Shown here piece after piece: positions 47,232-58,600 of a stretch of DNA of 64,000 nucleotides. The stretch lies in contig NZ_CP039253.1 of assembly GCF_004795915.1 (NCBI RefSeq), forward strand, positions 3,995,501 to 4,059,500, written 5' to 3'. How positions within the stretch are numbered: the first letter of the stretch is position 1; every line of letters begins with the position of its first letter. This DNA is from Rhodococcus sp. PAMC28707 (GTDB taxonomy: Bacteria; Actinomycetota; Actinomycetes; Mycobacteriales; Mycobacteriaceae). The notes below the pieces were generated by a model. That model was not told where the DNA came from and searched no databases. It was given only the letters and a program-made list of their open reading frames with translations. The translations under genes were made by a program, and so were the position numbers.

Positions 47232-48016
47232 TGCCTGCGCCGTACGAAAAGACCGCGCGGCGTCAGTCCGACGACTACAGCGAAGTAGTCCCACTCATCC
47301 AAGAGATGCAGTTGTTGGACAAGGACTCACCGCAGCGGCAGGTTCTTCGTGACCGCATCATCACTCGATGCCTACCTCTCGCGGAGCACATTGCGCGACG
47401 CTTCGGCGGCCGCGGAGAAGCTCACGAAGATCTACTCCAGGTCGCCAGGCTCGGTCTCGTCAATGCCGTCGACCGGTTCGACATCGAACGCGGATCCGAC
47501 TTCGTTTCCTTCGCGGTCCCGACCATCATGGGTGAGGCGCGGCGGTACTTCCGAGACGCTGGTTGGTCGGTTCGTGTCCCGCGGCGGATGAAAGAGCTCA
47601 ACTCCATGATCTCCGGGGCGGTGGGGTCGCTGTCGCAGAAGCTGGGTCGCGCGCCGACGGCGAGTGAGATAGCTGCGGAGTTGGGCATCGATGTCAAAGA
47701 AGCCTCGCAGGCACTGCTGGCTCGCAGCGCCTATCAAACGGTGTCCGTGGACTCGGTAGTGAGCGAAGATCGCTTGCCGTTGATGGACACCCTCGGTGAC
47801 TACGACCCGGAACTCGAGAAGATGGAAAGCTACCTCACCGTGCGGCCGGCGCTCGAGAAGCTACCGGAGCGTGAGCGGCAGATCGTCGTTCTGCGATTCT
47901 TCGGTTCGATGACGCAGACCCAAATTGCCGACCGCATGGGCATTTCACAGATGCACGTGTCGAGAATTCTGTCGAGAACTCTCACTCAACTGCGCGAGGA
48001 ACTCGGGCCGAGCTGA
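47231..48016 (+). CDS. sigF: RNA polymerase sigma factor SigF (SigB/F/G group)
   Basis: 261 residues, the length of M. tuberculosis SigF. Region 2 runs LPLAEHIARRFGGRGEAHED through LLQVARLGLVNAVDRFD and FVSFAVPTIMGEARRYFRD, region 3 has RVPRRMKELN and GRAPTASEIAAELG, and region 4 has LPERERQIVVLRFFGSMTQTQIADRMGISQMHVSRILSRTL. It serves stationary-phase and envelope stress responses in actinobacteria. It is co-translated with the anti-sigma gene (TAGTG) and probably driven by its own promoter. Confidence 0.92.
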   Translation: MPAPYEKTARRQSDDYSEVVPLIQEMQLLDKDSPQRQVLRDRIITRCLPLAEHIARRFGGRGEAHEDLLQVARLGLVNAVDRFDIERGSDFVSFAVPTIMGEARRYFRDAGWSVRVPRRMKELNSMISGAVGSLSQKLGRAPTASEIAAELGIDVKEASQALLARSAYQTVSVDSVVSEDRLPLMDTLGDYDPELEKMESYLTVRPALEKLPERERQIVVLRFFGSMTQTQIADRMGISQMHVSRILSRTLTQLREELGPS

Positions 48017-48052
48017 CCTCGAACCGGCTCCGCGCCGTAACATCGGGCGACG

Positions 48053-50074
48053 ATGTCTTCAGCCCCGAGGAGTGCCCAGGTGCCACCCGCAGTAACCACA
48101 GTGTTCGACGACCTGGATCTATACGTGGCGGTGCCGCGGGTGTCGGATATGGCGATGTCCGTGGACGGGTCGAGAGTCGTCGTCGTGGTTTCTCGGCTCG
48201 ACGCCGACAAGGCGACCTATGTCGGTGCTCTCTGGGAAGTCGACGTCGAAGGTTCAGCACCCGCCCGCCGCTTGACGTGGAGTGAACACGGCGAAAGCGG
48301 TCCTGCTTTCACCGCTGAGGGGGACCTCTACTTTCTGCGTCGAACGTCACCGGACGACGAGTCGGCAGCGGTGTGGTGTTTGCCTGCTGGTGTCGGCGAG
48401 GCCTACGTTGTCTCGAAGCGAGGCGCCGGCTATTCCGGCTTGAAAACTGCGAACCATTCCTCACGTTTCGTGGCGATGTCCGATGTCATGCCCTCTGCCG
48501 GGACCGAAGAGGTGGACGAACGGCTTCGTCAGCTGCGTAAGGACAAAAAGGTCGGTGCAATCCTGCATACCGGCTACCCCATTCGTCACTGGGATCACGA
48601 CCTCGGACCGGCGACCCCGCATCTCTATGCCGGAGACGGCGACGGCGACGCCCGTCGGGTCACCGCGAACGCCGAAGGAGCTCTTCACGAAGCGTCCTAC
48701 AGCATCAGCGCCGACGGTTCGTTCGTCATCTCGACCTGGACGATTCGAGGTGCCCTGGCAACCTCGCGCACTGTGCTGGTCCGAGTCGACCTCGACACCG
48801 GAACGCGCACCACGATCGTCGACGACGACGGTGCCGATCTCGGCTCGCCGTCGATCTCACCGGACGGTTCACGAGTGGCCTTCGTCCGTGAATCGTTGTC
48901 GACGCCCGAACAGGCGCCTCGAATGACATTGCAACAGTATGTGTTCGAAGATCGAACGGTGTCCGATCTGGCTCCTGAATGGGATCGGTGGCCGTCGAAT
49001 CCGGTGTGGTTGTCCGACGGCACCGGAGTGTTGGTGGTCGCCGACGACCGCGGTCGTGCCCCGGTATTCCTGGTGCGCGACGGCGTGGCCAACCCGGTGA
49101 CCACTACCGATTCCGCGTACAGCCACCTCCACGTGGCGTCGAGCGGGGTCGTCTTCGCATTGGAGGCGTCGTACCGGCAACCCCTGCATCCGGTTCGGAT
49201 CGACATCGAGTCGGGTGTCGTGCATCCGTTGGCACTCGAGGAGCCGTCACCGGTGCTTCCTGGGACACTGACCGAGGTCGAGACGGTGACCGAGGACGGC
49301 CAACATGTGCGAGCGTGGCTTGCCCTACCGGCCGATGCTTCGGAGGCGGCACAGGCACCTCTTCTGCTCTGGGTGCACGGTGGGCCGCTGTCCTCGTGGA
49401 ACACGTGGTCGTGGCGTTGGAATCCCTGGGTGATGGTCGCGCGGGGGTATGCGGTGTTGTTGCCGGATCCAGCGCTGTCCACCGGTTACGGCCAGAGTTT
49501 CGTGGATCGTGGCTGGGGGCGGTGGGGCAAGGAGCCGTACACCGATCTGCTGGCCGTCACCGACGCTGCTGCCGCGCTCGAAGAGGTCGACGGCACACGT
49601 ACCGCTGCGATGGGTGGATCGTTCGGCGGATACATGGCGAATTGGATCGCCGGCCACACCGACCGTTTCGATGCGATCGTCACTCACGCCGGCCTGTGGG
49701 CGCTCGATCAGTTCGGCCCCACCACCGACGCCGCGTACTACTGGCAGCGCGAGATGTCACCCGAGATGGCCTTCGAGAACTCACCGCATCTGTATGTGGC
49801 AGACATCGACACGCCGATGCTGGTCATTCACGGAGACAAGGACTATCGCGTACCTATCGGTGAAGGTCTTCGTCTGTGGTTCGAGCTGCTCAGTGAATCC
49901 GGACTTCCCACCGATGACGAAGGAAAGACCGACCATCGGTTGCTGTACTTTCCGTCCGAGAATCACTGGGTTCTCGCTCCACAGCACGCCAAGATCTGGT
50001 ACGAGGTCGTGTTGTCTTTCCTTTCCGAACACGTCCTCGGAATCGAGATGGAGATCCCCGAGATATTGGGGTGA
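48053..50074 (+). CDS. S9 family serine peptidase (acylaminoacyl-peptidase-like)
   Basis: 673 residues: an N-terminal beta-propeller (ISADGSFVISTWT, ISPDGSRVAFVRE) and a C-terminal alpha/beta hydrolase near 430-670. The oxyanion HGGPLSSWNTW, nucleophile GGSFGGYMANW (Ser near residue 522), Asp in HGDKDYRVP and His in ENHWV complete the prolyl-oligopeptidase-type triad. There is no signal peptide, so it acts in the cytoplasm on short peptides. It starts 36 bases after sigF on the same strand and may be read through with it. Confidence 0.9.
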   Translation: MSSAPRSAQVPPAVTTVFDDLDLYVAVPRVSDMAMSVDGSRVVVVVSRLDADKATYVGALWEVDVEGSAPARRLTWSEHGESGPAFTAEGDLYFLRRTSPDDESAAVWCLPAGVGEAYVVSKRGAGYSGLKTANHSSRFVAMSDVMPSAGTEEVDERLRQLRKDKKVGAILHTGYPIRHWDHDLGPATPHLYAGDGDGDARRVTANAEGALHEASYSISADGSFVISTWTIRGALATSRTVLVRVDLDTGTRTTIVDDDGADLGSPSISPDGSRVAFVRESLSTPEQAPRMTLQQYVFEDRTVSDLAPEWDRWPSNPVWLSDGTGVLVVADDRGRAPVFLVRDGVANPVTTTDSAYSHLHVASSGVVFALEASYRQPLHPVRIDIESGVVHPLALEEPSPVLPGTLTEVETVTEDGQHVRAWLALPADASEAAQAPLLLWVHGGPLSSWNTWSWRWNPWVMVARGYAVLLPDPALSTGYGQSFVDRGWGRWGKEPYTDLLAVTDAAAALEEVDGTRTAAMGGSFGGYMANWIAGHTDRFDAIVTHAGLWALDQFGPTTDAAYYWQREMSPEMAFENSPHLYVADIDTPMLVIHGDKDYRVPIGEGLRLWFELLSESGLPTDDEGKTDHRLLYFPSENHWVLAPQHAKIWYEVVLSFLSEHVLGIEMEIPEILG

Positions 50075-50143
50075 CCGGGCGCTGGCAGTGGGGCCGGTAG
50101 TGGGCCTGTCGGTATCGAATCGGCTGACAACTAGAATCGACCG

Positions 50144-52846
50144 GTGACCAGTTCAGTGCCAGAGAACCCAGCCAACCCCGCCGATGCCCAGGACCGCAGC
50201 GTGGGTAGCGACCTAACCGGCTTGCCGAAGAGCTGGGACCCGAGCGAGGTAGAGGCCGAGCTGTATCAGGGCTGGGTCGACGCCGGCTACTTCGAAGCCG
50301 ACGCCACGAGCGACAAGCCTCCGTATTCGATCGTGCTTCCCCCGCCGAACGTGACGGGAAGTCTGCACATGGGGCACGCGCTCGATCACACGTTGATGGA
50401 CGCGTTGAGCCGTCGTAAGCGCATGCTCGGATTCGAAGTCCTCTGGCTACCGGGGATGGATCATGCTGGTATCGCGACGCAGACCGTGGTGGAGAAACAA
50501 CTCGCGGCCGAGGGAAAGACCAAGGAAGACTTCGGCCGGGAACTTTTCATCGACAAGGTGTGGGACTGGAAGCGTGAGTCGGGCGGCACCATCGGCGGCC
50601 AGATGCGCCGCATCGGTGACGGTGTCGACTGGTCTCGCGAGCGGTTCACGATGGACGACGGCCTCTCGAAGGCGGTACAGACCATCTTCAAACGCATGTT
50701 CGACGACGGCTTGATCTACCGGGCTGAGCGACTGGTCAACTGGTCGCCCGTGCTGCAGACAGCCATTTCCGATATCGAAGTCAAGTTCGAGGACGTCGAA
50801 GGCGAGCTCGTTTCGCTGCGCTACGGCTCGCTGAACGACAACGAGCCCCACGTCATCGTCGCGACCACCCGCGTCGAGACGATGCTCGGTGACACGGCGG
50901 TTGCCGTCCACCCGGGCGACGCCCGCTACCAGCATCTGCTCGGAACGACCCTCGAGCACCCGTTCACCGGCAGACAGATCCCGATCATTGCCGACGACTA
51001 CGTCGATCCCGAATTCGGCACGGGCGCGGTCAAGATCACCCCTGCCCATGATCCCAATGACTTCGAGATGGGTCTGCGGCACAACCTGCCCATGCCCACG
51101 ATCATGGACAAGGCAGGTCGGATTGCCGACACCGGAACCGAGTTCGACGGCATGGACAGGTTCGAGGCCCGCATCAAGGTTCGTGAGGCGCTGGCCGAGC
51201 AGGGACGCGTCGTTGCGGAAAAGCGTCCTTACTTGCACAGCGTCGGACACTCCGAACGCAGCGGTGAGTCGATCGAGCCGCGACTGTCGTTGCAGTGGTG
51301 GGTCAAGGTCGATGGGCTCGCTGCCGCCGCAGGCGATGCAATTCGCAACGGCGACACGACTATCCATCCGGCGAGTCAGGAGCCCCGCTGGTTCGCGTGG
51401 GTCGACAACATGCACGACTGGTGCATTTCGCGTCAGCTGTGGTGGGGTCACCGCATACCTATCTGGTACGGCCCGAACGGTGAGACGGTGTGCCTCGGCG
51501 CCGACGAAACGCCGCCCGAGGGTTGGGTGCAGGATCCTGACGTCCTCGACACGTGGTTCTCGTCCGGGTTGTGGCCGTTCTCCACTATGGGTTGGCCCGA
51601 TGCGACCGATGAGCTCGCCAAGTTCTACCCCACCAGCGTGCTGGTCACCGGCTACGACATTCTGTTCTTCTGGGTCGCCCGCATGATGATGTTCGGCACC
51701 TACGTCGCATCCGATCCGGCACTGGGTTCGGGGGAGGCCGGCAGTAAGGTGCCGTTCAAGGACATCTTCCTGCACGGACTCGTACGTGATCAGTTCGGCA
51801 AGAAGATGTCCAAGTCCAGAGGAAACGGCATCGATCCACTCGACTGGGTCGACCGCTTCGGGGCAGATGCGTTGCGTTTCACCCTCGCTCGCGGTGCGAA
51901 CCCGGGTGCGGACTTGTCGGTGGGTGAGGATCACGCGCAGTCCTCACGAAACTTCGCGAACAAGCTGTTCAATGCGACCAAGTTCGCCCTGATGAACGGC
52001 GCTGCGCCCGCACCACTTCCGGCGCGAGCGGAACTGACGGACGCCGACCGGTGGATTCTCGATCGCCTCGACGAAGTACGCGCCGAGGTCGACGTCGCAT
52101 TCGAGCGCTACGAGTTCAGCAAAGCCTGCGAGGGGTTGTACCACTTCGCGTGGGACGAGGTATGCGACTGGTATTTGGAGATCGCCAAAGTGCAGTTCGG
52201 CGATACCGCACAGGCTGATTCGACTCGCACCGTGCTCGGCAACGTGCTCGATGCGCTACTGAGGCTCTTGCATCCGGTCATCCCATTCGTCACCGAAACA
52301 CTGTGGAAGGTATTGACCGGCGGCGAGTCGATCGTCATTGCGTCGTGGCCTACACCTTCGGGCGACGTCGCGGATGTGGTTGCTGCACAGCGTGTTGCAG
52401 ATATGCAAAAGCTCGTGACCGAGGTTCGACGCTTCCGTAGCGATCAAGGTCTCAAGCCGTCGCAGAAGGTCGGCGCGAGGCTCGTCGGGATCACCGACGC
52501 CGATCTGTCCACCCAGGTTCATGCCACTCGCGCTCTTGCACGACTGATCGAACCTGCCGAAAATTTCACCGTTACGGCCTCGGTGGAGGTTCGACTGACG
52601 AAGGCGACGGTGACGGTCGAGCTCGACACTTCGGGAACCGTCGACCTCGTCGCCGAGCGCGCGCGATTGGTCAAGGACCTCGCCGCGTCCGAGAAGGAAT
52701 TGACACAGACGACGAGCAAACTGAGCAACGAGGCGTTTCTCGCCAAAGCCCCGGACGCCGTCGTCGACAAGATCAAGAGCCGACAGCAGATCGCAATCGA
52801 AGAGATTGCGCGAATCACTGCCCGGCTGGAAACGGTGGGGCAGTAG
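50144..52846 (+). CDS. valS: valyl-tRNA synthetase
   Basis: 900 residues of a class I synthetase. The HIGH-type motif is in [13 protein letters not shown] near residue 70 and KMSKSRGN near residue 555, with the editing domain between them ([17 protein letters not shown]) and a C-terminal coiled coil ([18 protein letters not shown]). GTG at 50144. Its TAG shares a base with the folC GTG (TAGTG). Confidence 0.97.
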   Translation: MTSSVPENPANPADAQDRSVGSDLTGLPKSWDPSEVEAELYQGWVDAGYFEADATSDKPPYSIVLPPPNVTGSLHMGHALDHTLMDALSRRKRMLGFEVLWLPGMDHAGIATQTVVEKQLAAEGKTKEDFGRELFIDKVWDWKRESGGTIGGQMRRIGDGVDWSRERFTMDDGLSKAVQTIFKRMFDDGLIYRAERLVNWSPVLQTAISDIEVKFEDVEGELVSLRYGSLNDNEPHVIVATTRVETMLGDTAVAVHPGDARYQHLLGTTLEHPFTGRQIPIIADDYVDPEFGTGAVKITPAHDPNDFEMGLRHNLPMPTIMDKAGRIADTGTEFDGMDRFEARIKVREALAEQGRVVAEKRPYLHSVGHSERSGESIEPRLSLQWWVKVDGLAAAAGDAIRNGDTTIHPASQEPRWFAWVDNMHDWCISRQLWWGHRIPIWYGPNGETVCLGADETPPEGWVQDPDVLDTWFSSGLWPFSTMGWPDATDELAKFYPTSVLVTGYDILFFWVARMMMFGTYVASDPALGSGEAGSKVPFKDIFLHGLVRDQFGKKMSKSRGNGIDPLDWVDRFGADALRFTLARGANPGADLSVGEDHAQSSRNFANKLFNATKFALMNGAAPAPLPARAELTDADRWILDRLDEVRAEVDVAFERYEFSKACEGLYHFAWDEVCDWYLEIAKVQFGDTAQADSTRTVLGNVLDALLRLLHPVIPFVTETLWKVLTGGESIVIASWPTPSGDVADVVAAQRVADMQKLVTEVRRFRSDQGLKPSQKVGARLVGITDADLSTQVHATRALARLIEPAENFTVTASVEVRLTKATVTVELDTSGTVDLVAERARLVKDLAASEKELTQTTSKLSNEAFLAKAPDAVVDKIKSRQQIAIEEIARITARLETVGQ

Positions 52847-54270
52847 TGACCGAATCCTATTCAGCTCCTTCCCGACCCAGTCCGGTGGACATGGCCGAAC
52901 TGGCGCTTGTCGAGGCCGAACTGGACAAGCGGTGGCCGGAGACGAAGATCGAGCCGTCGACTACACGGATCGCGGCACTGATGGACCTTCTGGGGTCACC
53001 GCAGAAGGCGTACCCGTCGATTCACGTTGCCGGTACCAACGGAAAAACGTCGGTGACCCGCATGATCGATGCCTTGCTGACGCATTTTCATCGCCGAACC
53101 GGCCGGACCACCAGTCCGCATCTGCAATTGGCGACCGAACGGATCAGCATCGACGGCATCCCGATCTCGCCCCGGCTGTACGTGGACACCTTCAACGAAA
53201 TCGCTCCGTTCGTAGAGATGGTCGACGCGCAGTCCGAGGCCGCAGGCGGACCACGGATGAGCAAGTTCGAGGTCACCACCGCCATGGCGTTCGCGGCGTT
53301 TGCGGAGGCGCCGATCGAGGTCGCCGTCGTGGAGGTTGGGCTCGGTGGTAGGTGGGATGCCACCAACGTCGTCGACGGTGAAGTAGCCGTGATCACCCCG
53401 ATCGATATCGACCACGTCGAGTTCCTCGGGGGCGATCTCGGTGGTATCGCCAAAGAAAAAGCCGGAATCATCAAGAAAGCACCGGAGCGGCTCGTTCCGC
53501 GAGACACCGTCGCCATCCTGGCCGAGCAGAAGCCTGAAGTTGCCGAGGTGCTGTTGCGCGCCGCGGTGGAAGCCGATGCTGCCGTCGCCAGGCAAGGTTC
53601 GGAATTCAGGGTGCTCGCGCGTCGGATCGCCGTGGGCGGTCAACAACTCGAGTTGCAAGGTCTCGGTGGGGTGTACACCGATATCTTCCTACCGCTGCAC
53701 GGAGAGCATCAAGCGACGAACGCGTCGTTGGCGCTCGCCGCGGTCGAGGCGTTCTTCGGCGCGGGCTCCGATCATCAACTCGACGTGGACATCGTTCGAG
53801 CGGCCTTCGCATCCATCGTCAATCCCGGCAGGCTCGAACGCGTGCGCAACGCTCCAACAGTGTTTCTCGACGCGGCACACAACCCACATGGGGCCAGAGC
53901 GCTTGCTGCGGCTCTCACCGACGAATTCGACTTCCGGAAACTGGTCGGAGTCGTCAGTGTCATGGGCGACAAGGATGTCGAGGCCATGTTGACGGTGCTC
54001 GAGCCGGTGTTCGACGAAATCGTCGTCACGCACAACGGATCACCACGAGCAATGGACGTCGAGGAACTCGCAGGCCTGGCCGTCGCGAAGTTCGGCGACG
54101 AGCGCGTGGTCGTCGCCCCGACGCTCGCCGACGCGCTCGAGACCGCCATCGGGCTCGCCGAGGAAGTTGCGGATCCCGGTGAGGCGGTCTCGGGTGCCGG
54201 GGTGATCGTCACCGGATCGGTAGTCACCGCCGGAGCAGCTCGAACATTGTTCGGAAAGGAGCCCGTATGA
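52846..54270 (+). CDS. folC: folylpolyglutamate synthase / dihydrofolate synthase
   Basis: 474 residues of the Mur-ligase fold: P-loop VAGTNGKTSVTRMI near residue 65, EVGLGGRWDATN, ITPIDIDHVEFLG and FLDAAHNPHGARAL. It adds glutamate tails to folates and, in bacteria, often makes dihydrofolate too. It begins inside the valS stop codon and ends in an ATGA overlap with the DUF4233 gene, so valS-folC-DUF4233 form one tightly coupled unit. Confidence 0.95.
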   Translation: MTESYSAPSRPSPVDMAELALVEAELDKRWPETKIEPSTTRIAALMDLLGSPQKAYPSIHVAGTNGKTSVTRMIDALLTHFHRRTGRTTSPHLQLATERISIDGIPISPRLYVDTFNEIAPFVEMVDAQSEAAGGPRMSKFEVTTAMAFAAFAEAPIEVAVVEVGLGGRWDATNVVDGEVAVITPIDIDHVEFLGGDLGGIAKEKAGIIKKAPERLVPRDTVAILAEQKPEVAEVLLRAAVEADAAVARQGSEFRVLARRIAVGGQQLELQGLGGVYTDIFLPLHGEHQATNASLALAAVEAFFGAGSDHQLDVDIVRAAFASIVNPGRLERVRNAPTVFLDAAHNPHGARALAAALTDEFDFRKLVGVVSVMGDKDVEAMLTVLEPVFDEIVVTHNGSPRAMDVEELAGLAVAKFGDERVVVAPTLADALETAIGLAEEVADPGEAVSGAGVIVTGSVVTAGAARTLFGKEPV

Positions 54271-54671
54271 GTGAGACAGGGGAGGGCGGTAGCGAGTTCA
54301 AGCCGCCGGCAACCGATCCGTGGAAAGGCTTCCGCGGAGTCATGGCAGGGACCCTCGTTCTCGAGGCCATAGTCGTTTTGCTCGCGTTACCCGTCGTGTC
54401 GACAGTCGGAGGCGGCCTCGGCTGGTTCTCCACGTTGTACCTGGTGGGGATGGCCGTGGCGTTCATCCTTGCCGCAGGTATGCAAGGACGACCGCAGGCG
54501 ATGCAGATCAACCTCGCGCTTCAGGTGTTCGTTCTGCTCGGTGGGTTCATCCACCTGTCGATCGCAATCGTGGGAGTGGTGTTCCTCGCGGTGTGGATAT
54601 ATCTGCTGTACCTGCGGCGGGACATCACTCGACGGATCGAACGCGGCATGCTCAGAGGTCAGCGGGACTGA
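54267..54671 (+). CDS. DUF4233 membrane protein (Rv2446c-type)
   Basis: 134 residues with four hydrophobic segments: GTLVLEAIVVLLALPVVS, GWFSTLYLVGMAVAFILAAG, NLALQVFVLLGGFIHLSIAI and VGVVFLAVWIYLLYLRRD. A charged soluble start (SETGEGGSEFKPP) precedes them. The folC-DUF4233-ndk order is a fixed feature of the Mycobacteriales. The ATG overlaps the folC stop. Function unknown. Confidence 0.85.
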   Translation: MSETGEGGSEFKPPATDPWKGFRGVMAGTLVLEAIVVLLALPVVSTVGGGLGWFSTLYLVGMAVAFILAAGMQGRPQAMQINLALQVFVLLGGFIHLSIAIVGVVFLAVWIYLLYLRRDITRRIERGMLRGQRD

Positions 54672-54753
54672 GACCTCGAGTCCGGCGGATATCGGCACAT
54701 CATGGTGGGTCTGAGCGTAGGTCCTCGGAGTCCGTCCACTACTGTCTACGTTC

Positions 54754-55167
54754 GTGACCGAGCGCACCCTTGTACTGATCAAGCCAGATGGAGTTGCCCG
54801 CCGCTACGTAGGCGAGATTCTCGGCCGAATCGAGAAGAAGGGATTGAGTATCGCAGCACTGGAACTCAAATCCGTTTCTCTCGAGCTGGCCGGCGCGCAC
54901 TACGCCGAACATAAAGACAGGCCGTTCTTCCCAGCGCTACTCGAGTTCATCACCTCTGGACCGGTCGTCGCAGCAGTGTTGGAAGGGCCGAGAGCCATCG
55001 CTGCCTTCCGTCAGATCGGCGGAGGCACCGACCCTGTCGAGAAGGCGGTTCCAGGAACCATTCGTGGCGATCTTGCCCTCGACGGTCAGCAGAACCTCGT
55101 GCATGGATCGGACTCCGTCGAGTCCGCCGAGCGTGAGATCGCGTTGTGGTTTCCAAGCCTTTCCTGA
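54754..55167 (+). CDS. ndk: nucleoside diphosphate kinase
   Basis: 137 residues; [19 protein letters not shown] starts the fold, and [20 protein letters not shown] carries the phosphorylated His near residue 117. It moves phosphate between nucleoside di- and triphosphates. GTG at 54754. A strong hairpin follows 25 bases after its stop. Confidence 0.95.
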   Translation: MTERTLVLIKPDGVARRYVGEILGRIEKKGLSIAALELKSVSLELAGAHYAEHKDRPFFPALLEFITSGPVVAAVLEGPRAIAAFRQIGGGTDPVEKAVPGTIRGDLALDGQQNLVHGSDSVESAEREIALWFPSLS

Positions 55168-55192
55168 TTCTCGACACCCTGATTCGGGTTCG

Positions 55193-55234
55193 CCCGCCAT
55201 GCCGCCGACTACAAGATCGGAGCGGCGTGGCGGG
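55193..55234 (+). terminator. hairpin terminator after ndk
   Basis: CCCGCCATGCCGC (55193-55205) pairs with GCGGCGTGGCGGG (55222-55234) with a single T-G wobble around a 16-base loop. Confidence 0.6.
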
Positions 55235-55676
55235 TTCGCTTCACCCGGTGTGGGATACTCGTGAAGGTTGCTTTCACAACACACGCTTCACCTCGAAAAG
55301 TTTTTCCTGTAAAAAATTTTGCCGTTACCAGTTTTGTGCAACACCGAACACGAGCGTCACGCCAGTGCCGTTCTCGTGAAAGTGACCGGATGACACCCGC
55401 AGTGCGATGCCCGTCATCGCTGCCGAACACGTAGGAAGACCTCCCACGCGCCGGCATGCTTGATGATCAGGCGCTCGGACTCGGGACACCATAGCCATCC
55501 AGCCAGGCACCGTGCATCCGTACGCCGACCACTCGCTGTGGACGGTGCACTCCGTGCGGAGCGCGACTTACGATCTGGCGTCAAACCGACGTCAGCACAC
55601 TAGGATTGCTCTCGCGTGGCCGCGTCGCACCAGCTTCGACTCAGGTGGACGCGCCCGGGGGCCCGAGGAGACTTAC
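55235..55676 (+). promoter_or_regulatory. long rne upstream region, probable 5' leader
   Basis: About 440 bases between the ndk hairpin and the rne start hold no convincing gene. An unusually A/T-rich stretch (AAAAGTTTTTCCTGTAAAAA around 55294, then ATTTTG) stands out in this GC-rich context and may mark the promoter. Long leaders are common before rne, where RNase E trims its own message. Confidence 0.45.
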
Positions 55677-58600
55677 GTGGCCGACCAAGCCCCGCCCGAA
55701 GATGTACAGAATTCGAACTCAGGAAGTTCGGTCGATGACGAATCGTCATCCAGCCGAAGTCCGGCGTTCCCTGAGCGCCTCCGAGTGCATGCACTCGCGA
55801 AGATTCTCGGTGTCACCAGTAAACAGGTACTCGCCAAACTAGGTGAGCTCGGAATAGAGGCGCGCAGCGCACAGTCCAGCCTGGGACGCGACGTCGCCGA
55901 GACGGTGTATTCCTCGTTCGCACCTGCGACCGAGGCGCCGCCTGCGCCAGTCGAGACGGCCGCCCCGATCGTGGTCGAGCCGGTGCCTGCTGTCGAAGCT
56001 CCGACACCGGTGCCTGCTGTCGAAGCCCCGACAGTGGACAGTCCTCCCGCGCGCCCTGCGTTCGCGATTCCGGTGTTCCTCCAGCCGGAAGCGATAGTCG
56101 AGGCTCCCAAGCGTCGACGAAGCCGGAAAGCAGCAGGTCCTGCCGCTGAGCCCACGTCGACGCCTGCCGTCGAAGAGCCATCGGTTCTCGTCGCCGATCC
56201 GGTCATCGAGCCGGACAAGGCTCCCGTTCGCGGCAAGCCCGTTGTCGACGCCGCCCCGGATGCAGCTGCTGACACAACCGATATATCGGACACAGTCGAC
56301 AGCTCGGACACTTCCGAGGACGCCGACAACTCGGACGACAACGATGATCAGTCGCAGCCGAGGCGGCGTCGGCGCGGTCGCCGTGGTCGTGGACGCGGAC
56401 GTGGGGAGCAGTCTGGTGACGGCAGTTCGGACGACGACTCGGACGATGCCACCGAAGGTGACGACGATTCGAGTGAGGACGCAGCGTCGTCATCCTCGGA
56501 CATGCACTCGTCCGAAGACGATGCTCCCGTATCCGGCTCGGCTGAATCCGACCCCACGGATTCCGACGTAGCAGACGCGCAGAGTGCCGATTCCGAGAAT
56601 TCGGATAGTGACTCCGAGAACGAGGACAAGCCTGCGGGCGAGCGTCGTTCACGTCGCCGTAGTCGTAGTCGTTCGAACGTCAAATCCAGCGATACCGATG
56701 ATGCCCAGAAGCAGGCCTCGGACACGGAATCGGAAGAGTCTGTCGATTCGCCGGTGGACTCCGCCGACGACAACGACAACGATGACGAGGATTCGTCCGA
56801 CGGCTCGAGTCGTCGACGCCGCAGACGTCGTCGTCGCCGCAGCAGCACCGGTGACGCCTCGTCCGAGTCCACCGAGACCGAGGACGACCCACCGAACACC
56901 GTCGTGCACGAGCGCGAACCGCGGAACAAGTCCCGTAGCAAGGACGAGGTCCAGGGAATCACCGGCTCGACCCGACTCGAAGCGAAGCGTCAGCGCCGTC
57001 GCGACGGACGTGACGCCGGACGCCGACGGCCACCGATTCTTACCGAGTCGGAATTCTTGGCACGTCGTGAGTCGGTCGACCGGGTCATGGTCGTCCGCGA
57101 AAAGTCGTTCCCCGACAACGGCGTGACCACACAGGTCGCCGTTCTCGAAGACGGCGTATTGGTCGAGCACTTCGTCACCAGTAGCGCGTCCGCGTCGATG
57201 GTCGGCAACGTCTACCTCGGCCGCGTGCAGAACGTGCTGCCGAGCATGGAAGCTGCATTCATCGATATCGGCCGTGGCCGTAACGGTGTCCTGTATGCCG
57301 GAGAGGTCAACTGGGACGCAGCAGGTCTCGGTGGCAACTCGCGCAAGATCGAACAGGCGCTCAAGCCGGGTGACCAGGTTTTGGTGCAGGTGAGCAAGGA
57401 TCCGGTCGGGCACAAGGGTGCACGTCTGACGACCCAGCTCTCGCTGGCAGGCCGCTACCTGGTCTATGTACCCGGTGGCAGCTCGACAGGTATCAGCCGC
57501 AAGTTGCCCGATACCGAGCGGAAGCGCCTGAAGGAAATTCTTCGCGACATCGTTCCCCCCGAGGCCGGGGTGATCATTCGTACCGCAGCCGAAGGGGTCA
57601 GCGAAGACGAACTCGCGCGTGACGTGATTCGTCTGCAGACACAATGGGCGACCATCGAAGAAGCGTCGGCCAAGGCGGAAACAGGTAAGGGTTCGCAACC
57701 GCAGGCACTGTACGAAGAGCCGGATCTGCTGGTCAAGGTTATCCGTGACCTGTTCAACGAGGACTTCGTCAAACTTGTCATCGAAGGTGACAAGGCCTGG
57801 GACACAACATCGTCGTACATCGAGACGGTAGCGGCGGACATGCTGCCCAAGCTCGAGCGCCACATCGCCGAGCCCGGTCGACCAGACGTGTTCGAAGCGC
57901 ACCGGGTCGACGAGCAATTGGCCAAGGCACTCGATCGTAAGGTCTGGCTGCCGTCCGGAGGCACGCTCGTCATCGATCGCACCGAGGCGATGACCGTGGT
58001 CGACGTCAATACCGGCAAGTTCACCGGTGCAGGCGGCAACCTCGAGGAGACGGTGACGCGGAACAATCTCGAGGCCGCCGAAGAGATCGTTCGGCAAATG
58101 CGCCTACGTGACATCGGCGGAATGATCGTCGTCGACTTCATCGATATGGTGCTCGAATCCAACCGCGACCTGGTGTTGCGCCGTCTCACCGAGTCCCTCG
58201 GTCGTGACAGGACGCGCCATCAGGTGTCCGAGGTGACCTCACTCGGGCTCGTTCAGATGACGCGTAAGAAGATGGGCACCGGTCTCATCGAAGCGTTCTC
58301 GACCACGTGTGAACACTGCCAGGGCCGGGGGATCATGGTTCACCCGTACCCGGTCGAGGCGAAGACCGATGACGGCTCGCGGTCCTCTTCACCGCGCTCC
58401 GAATCGAGTACTCCGCGCAAACGCCGCGGTCGCGACAAGTCCGACAACGACAAGACCGACAATGTGGCTGACGCTACGAACAGTCCTGCACCGAAGAGTC
58501 AGCCCGACGCACACGAGCACACACCGGACCTGTCGGTGAAGCGTGCACACCCCGTGGCCCTCGCGATGGCTGCACATCACGACGACGTGGTCGACGATGT

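Noticed and set aside
55740-57000. Low-complexity repeats in rne as a possible CRISPR or satellite
   Set aside because: They encode acidic and Arg-rich protein in one open frame; only the 27-bp tandem pair is a true repeat.
56649-58097. A 482-codon minus-strand open frame inside rne
   Set aside because: It is antisense to the RNase E catalytic core; no independent domain or ribosome site.
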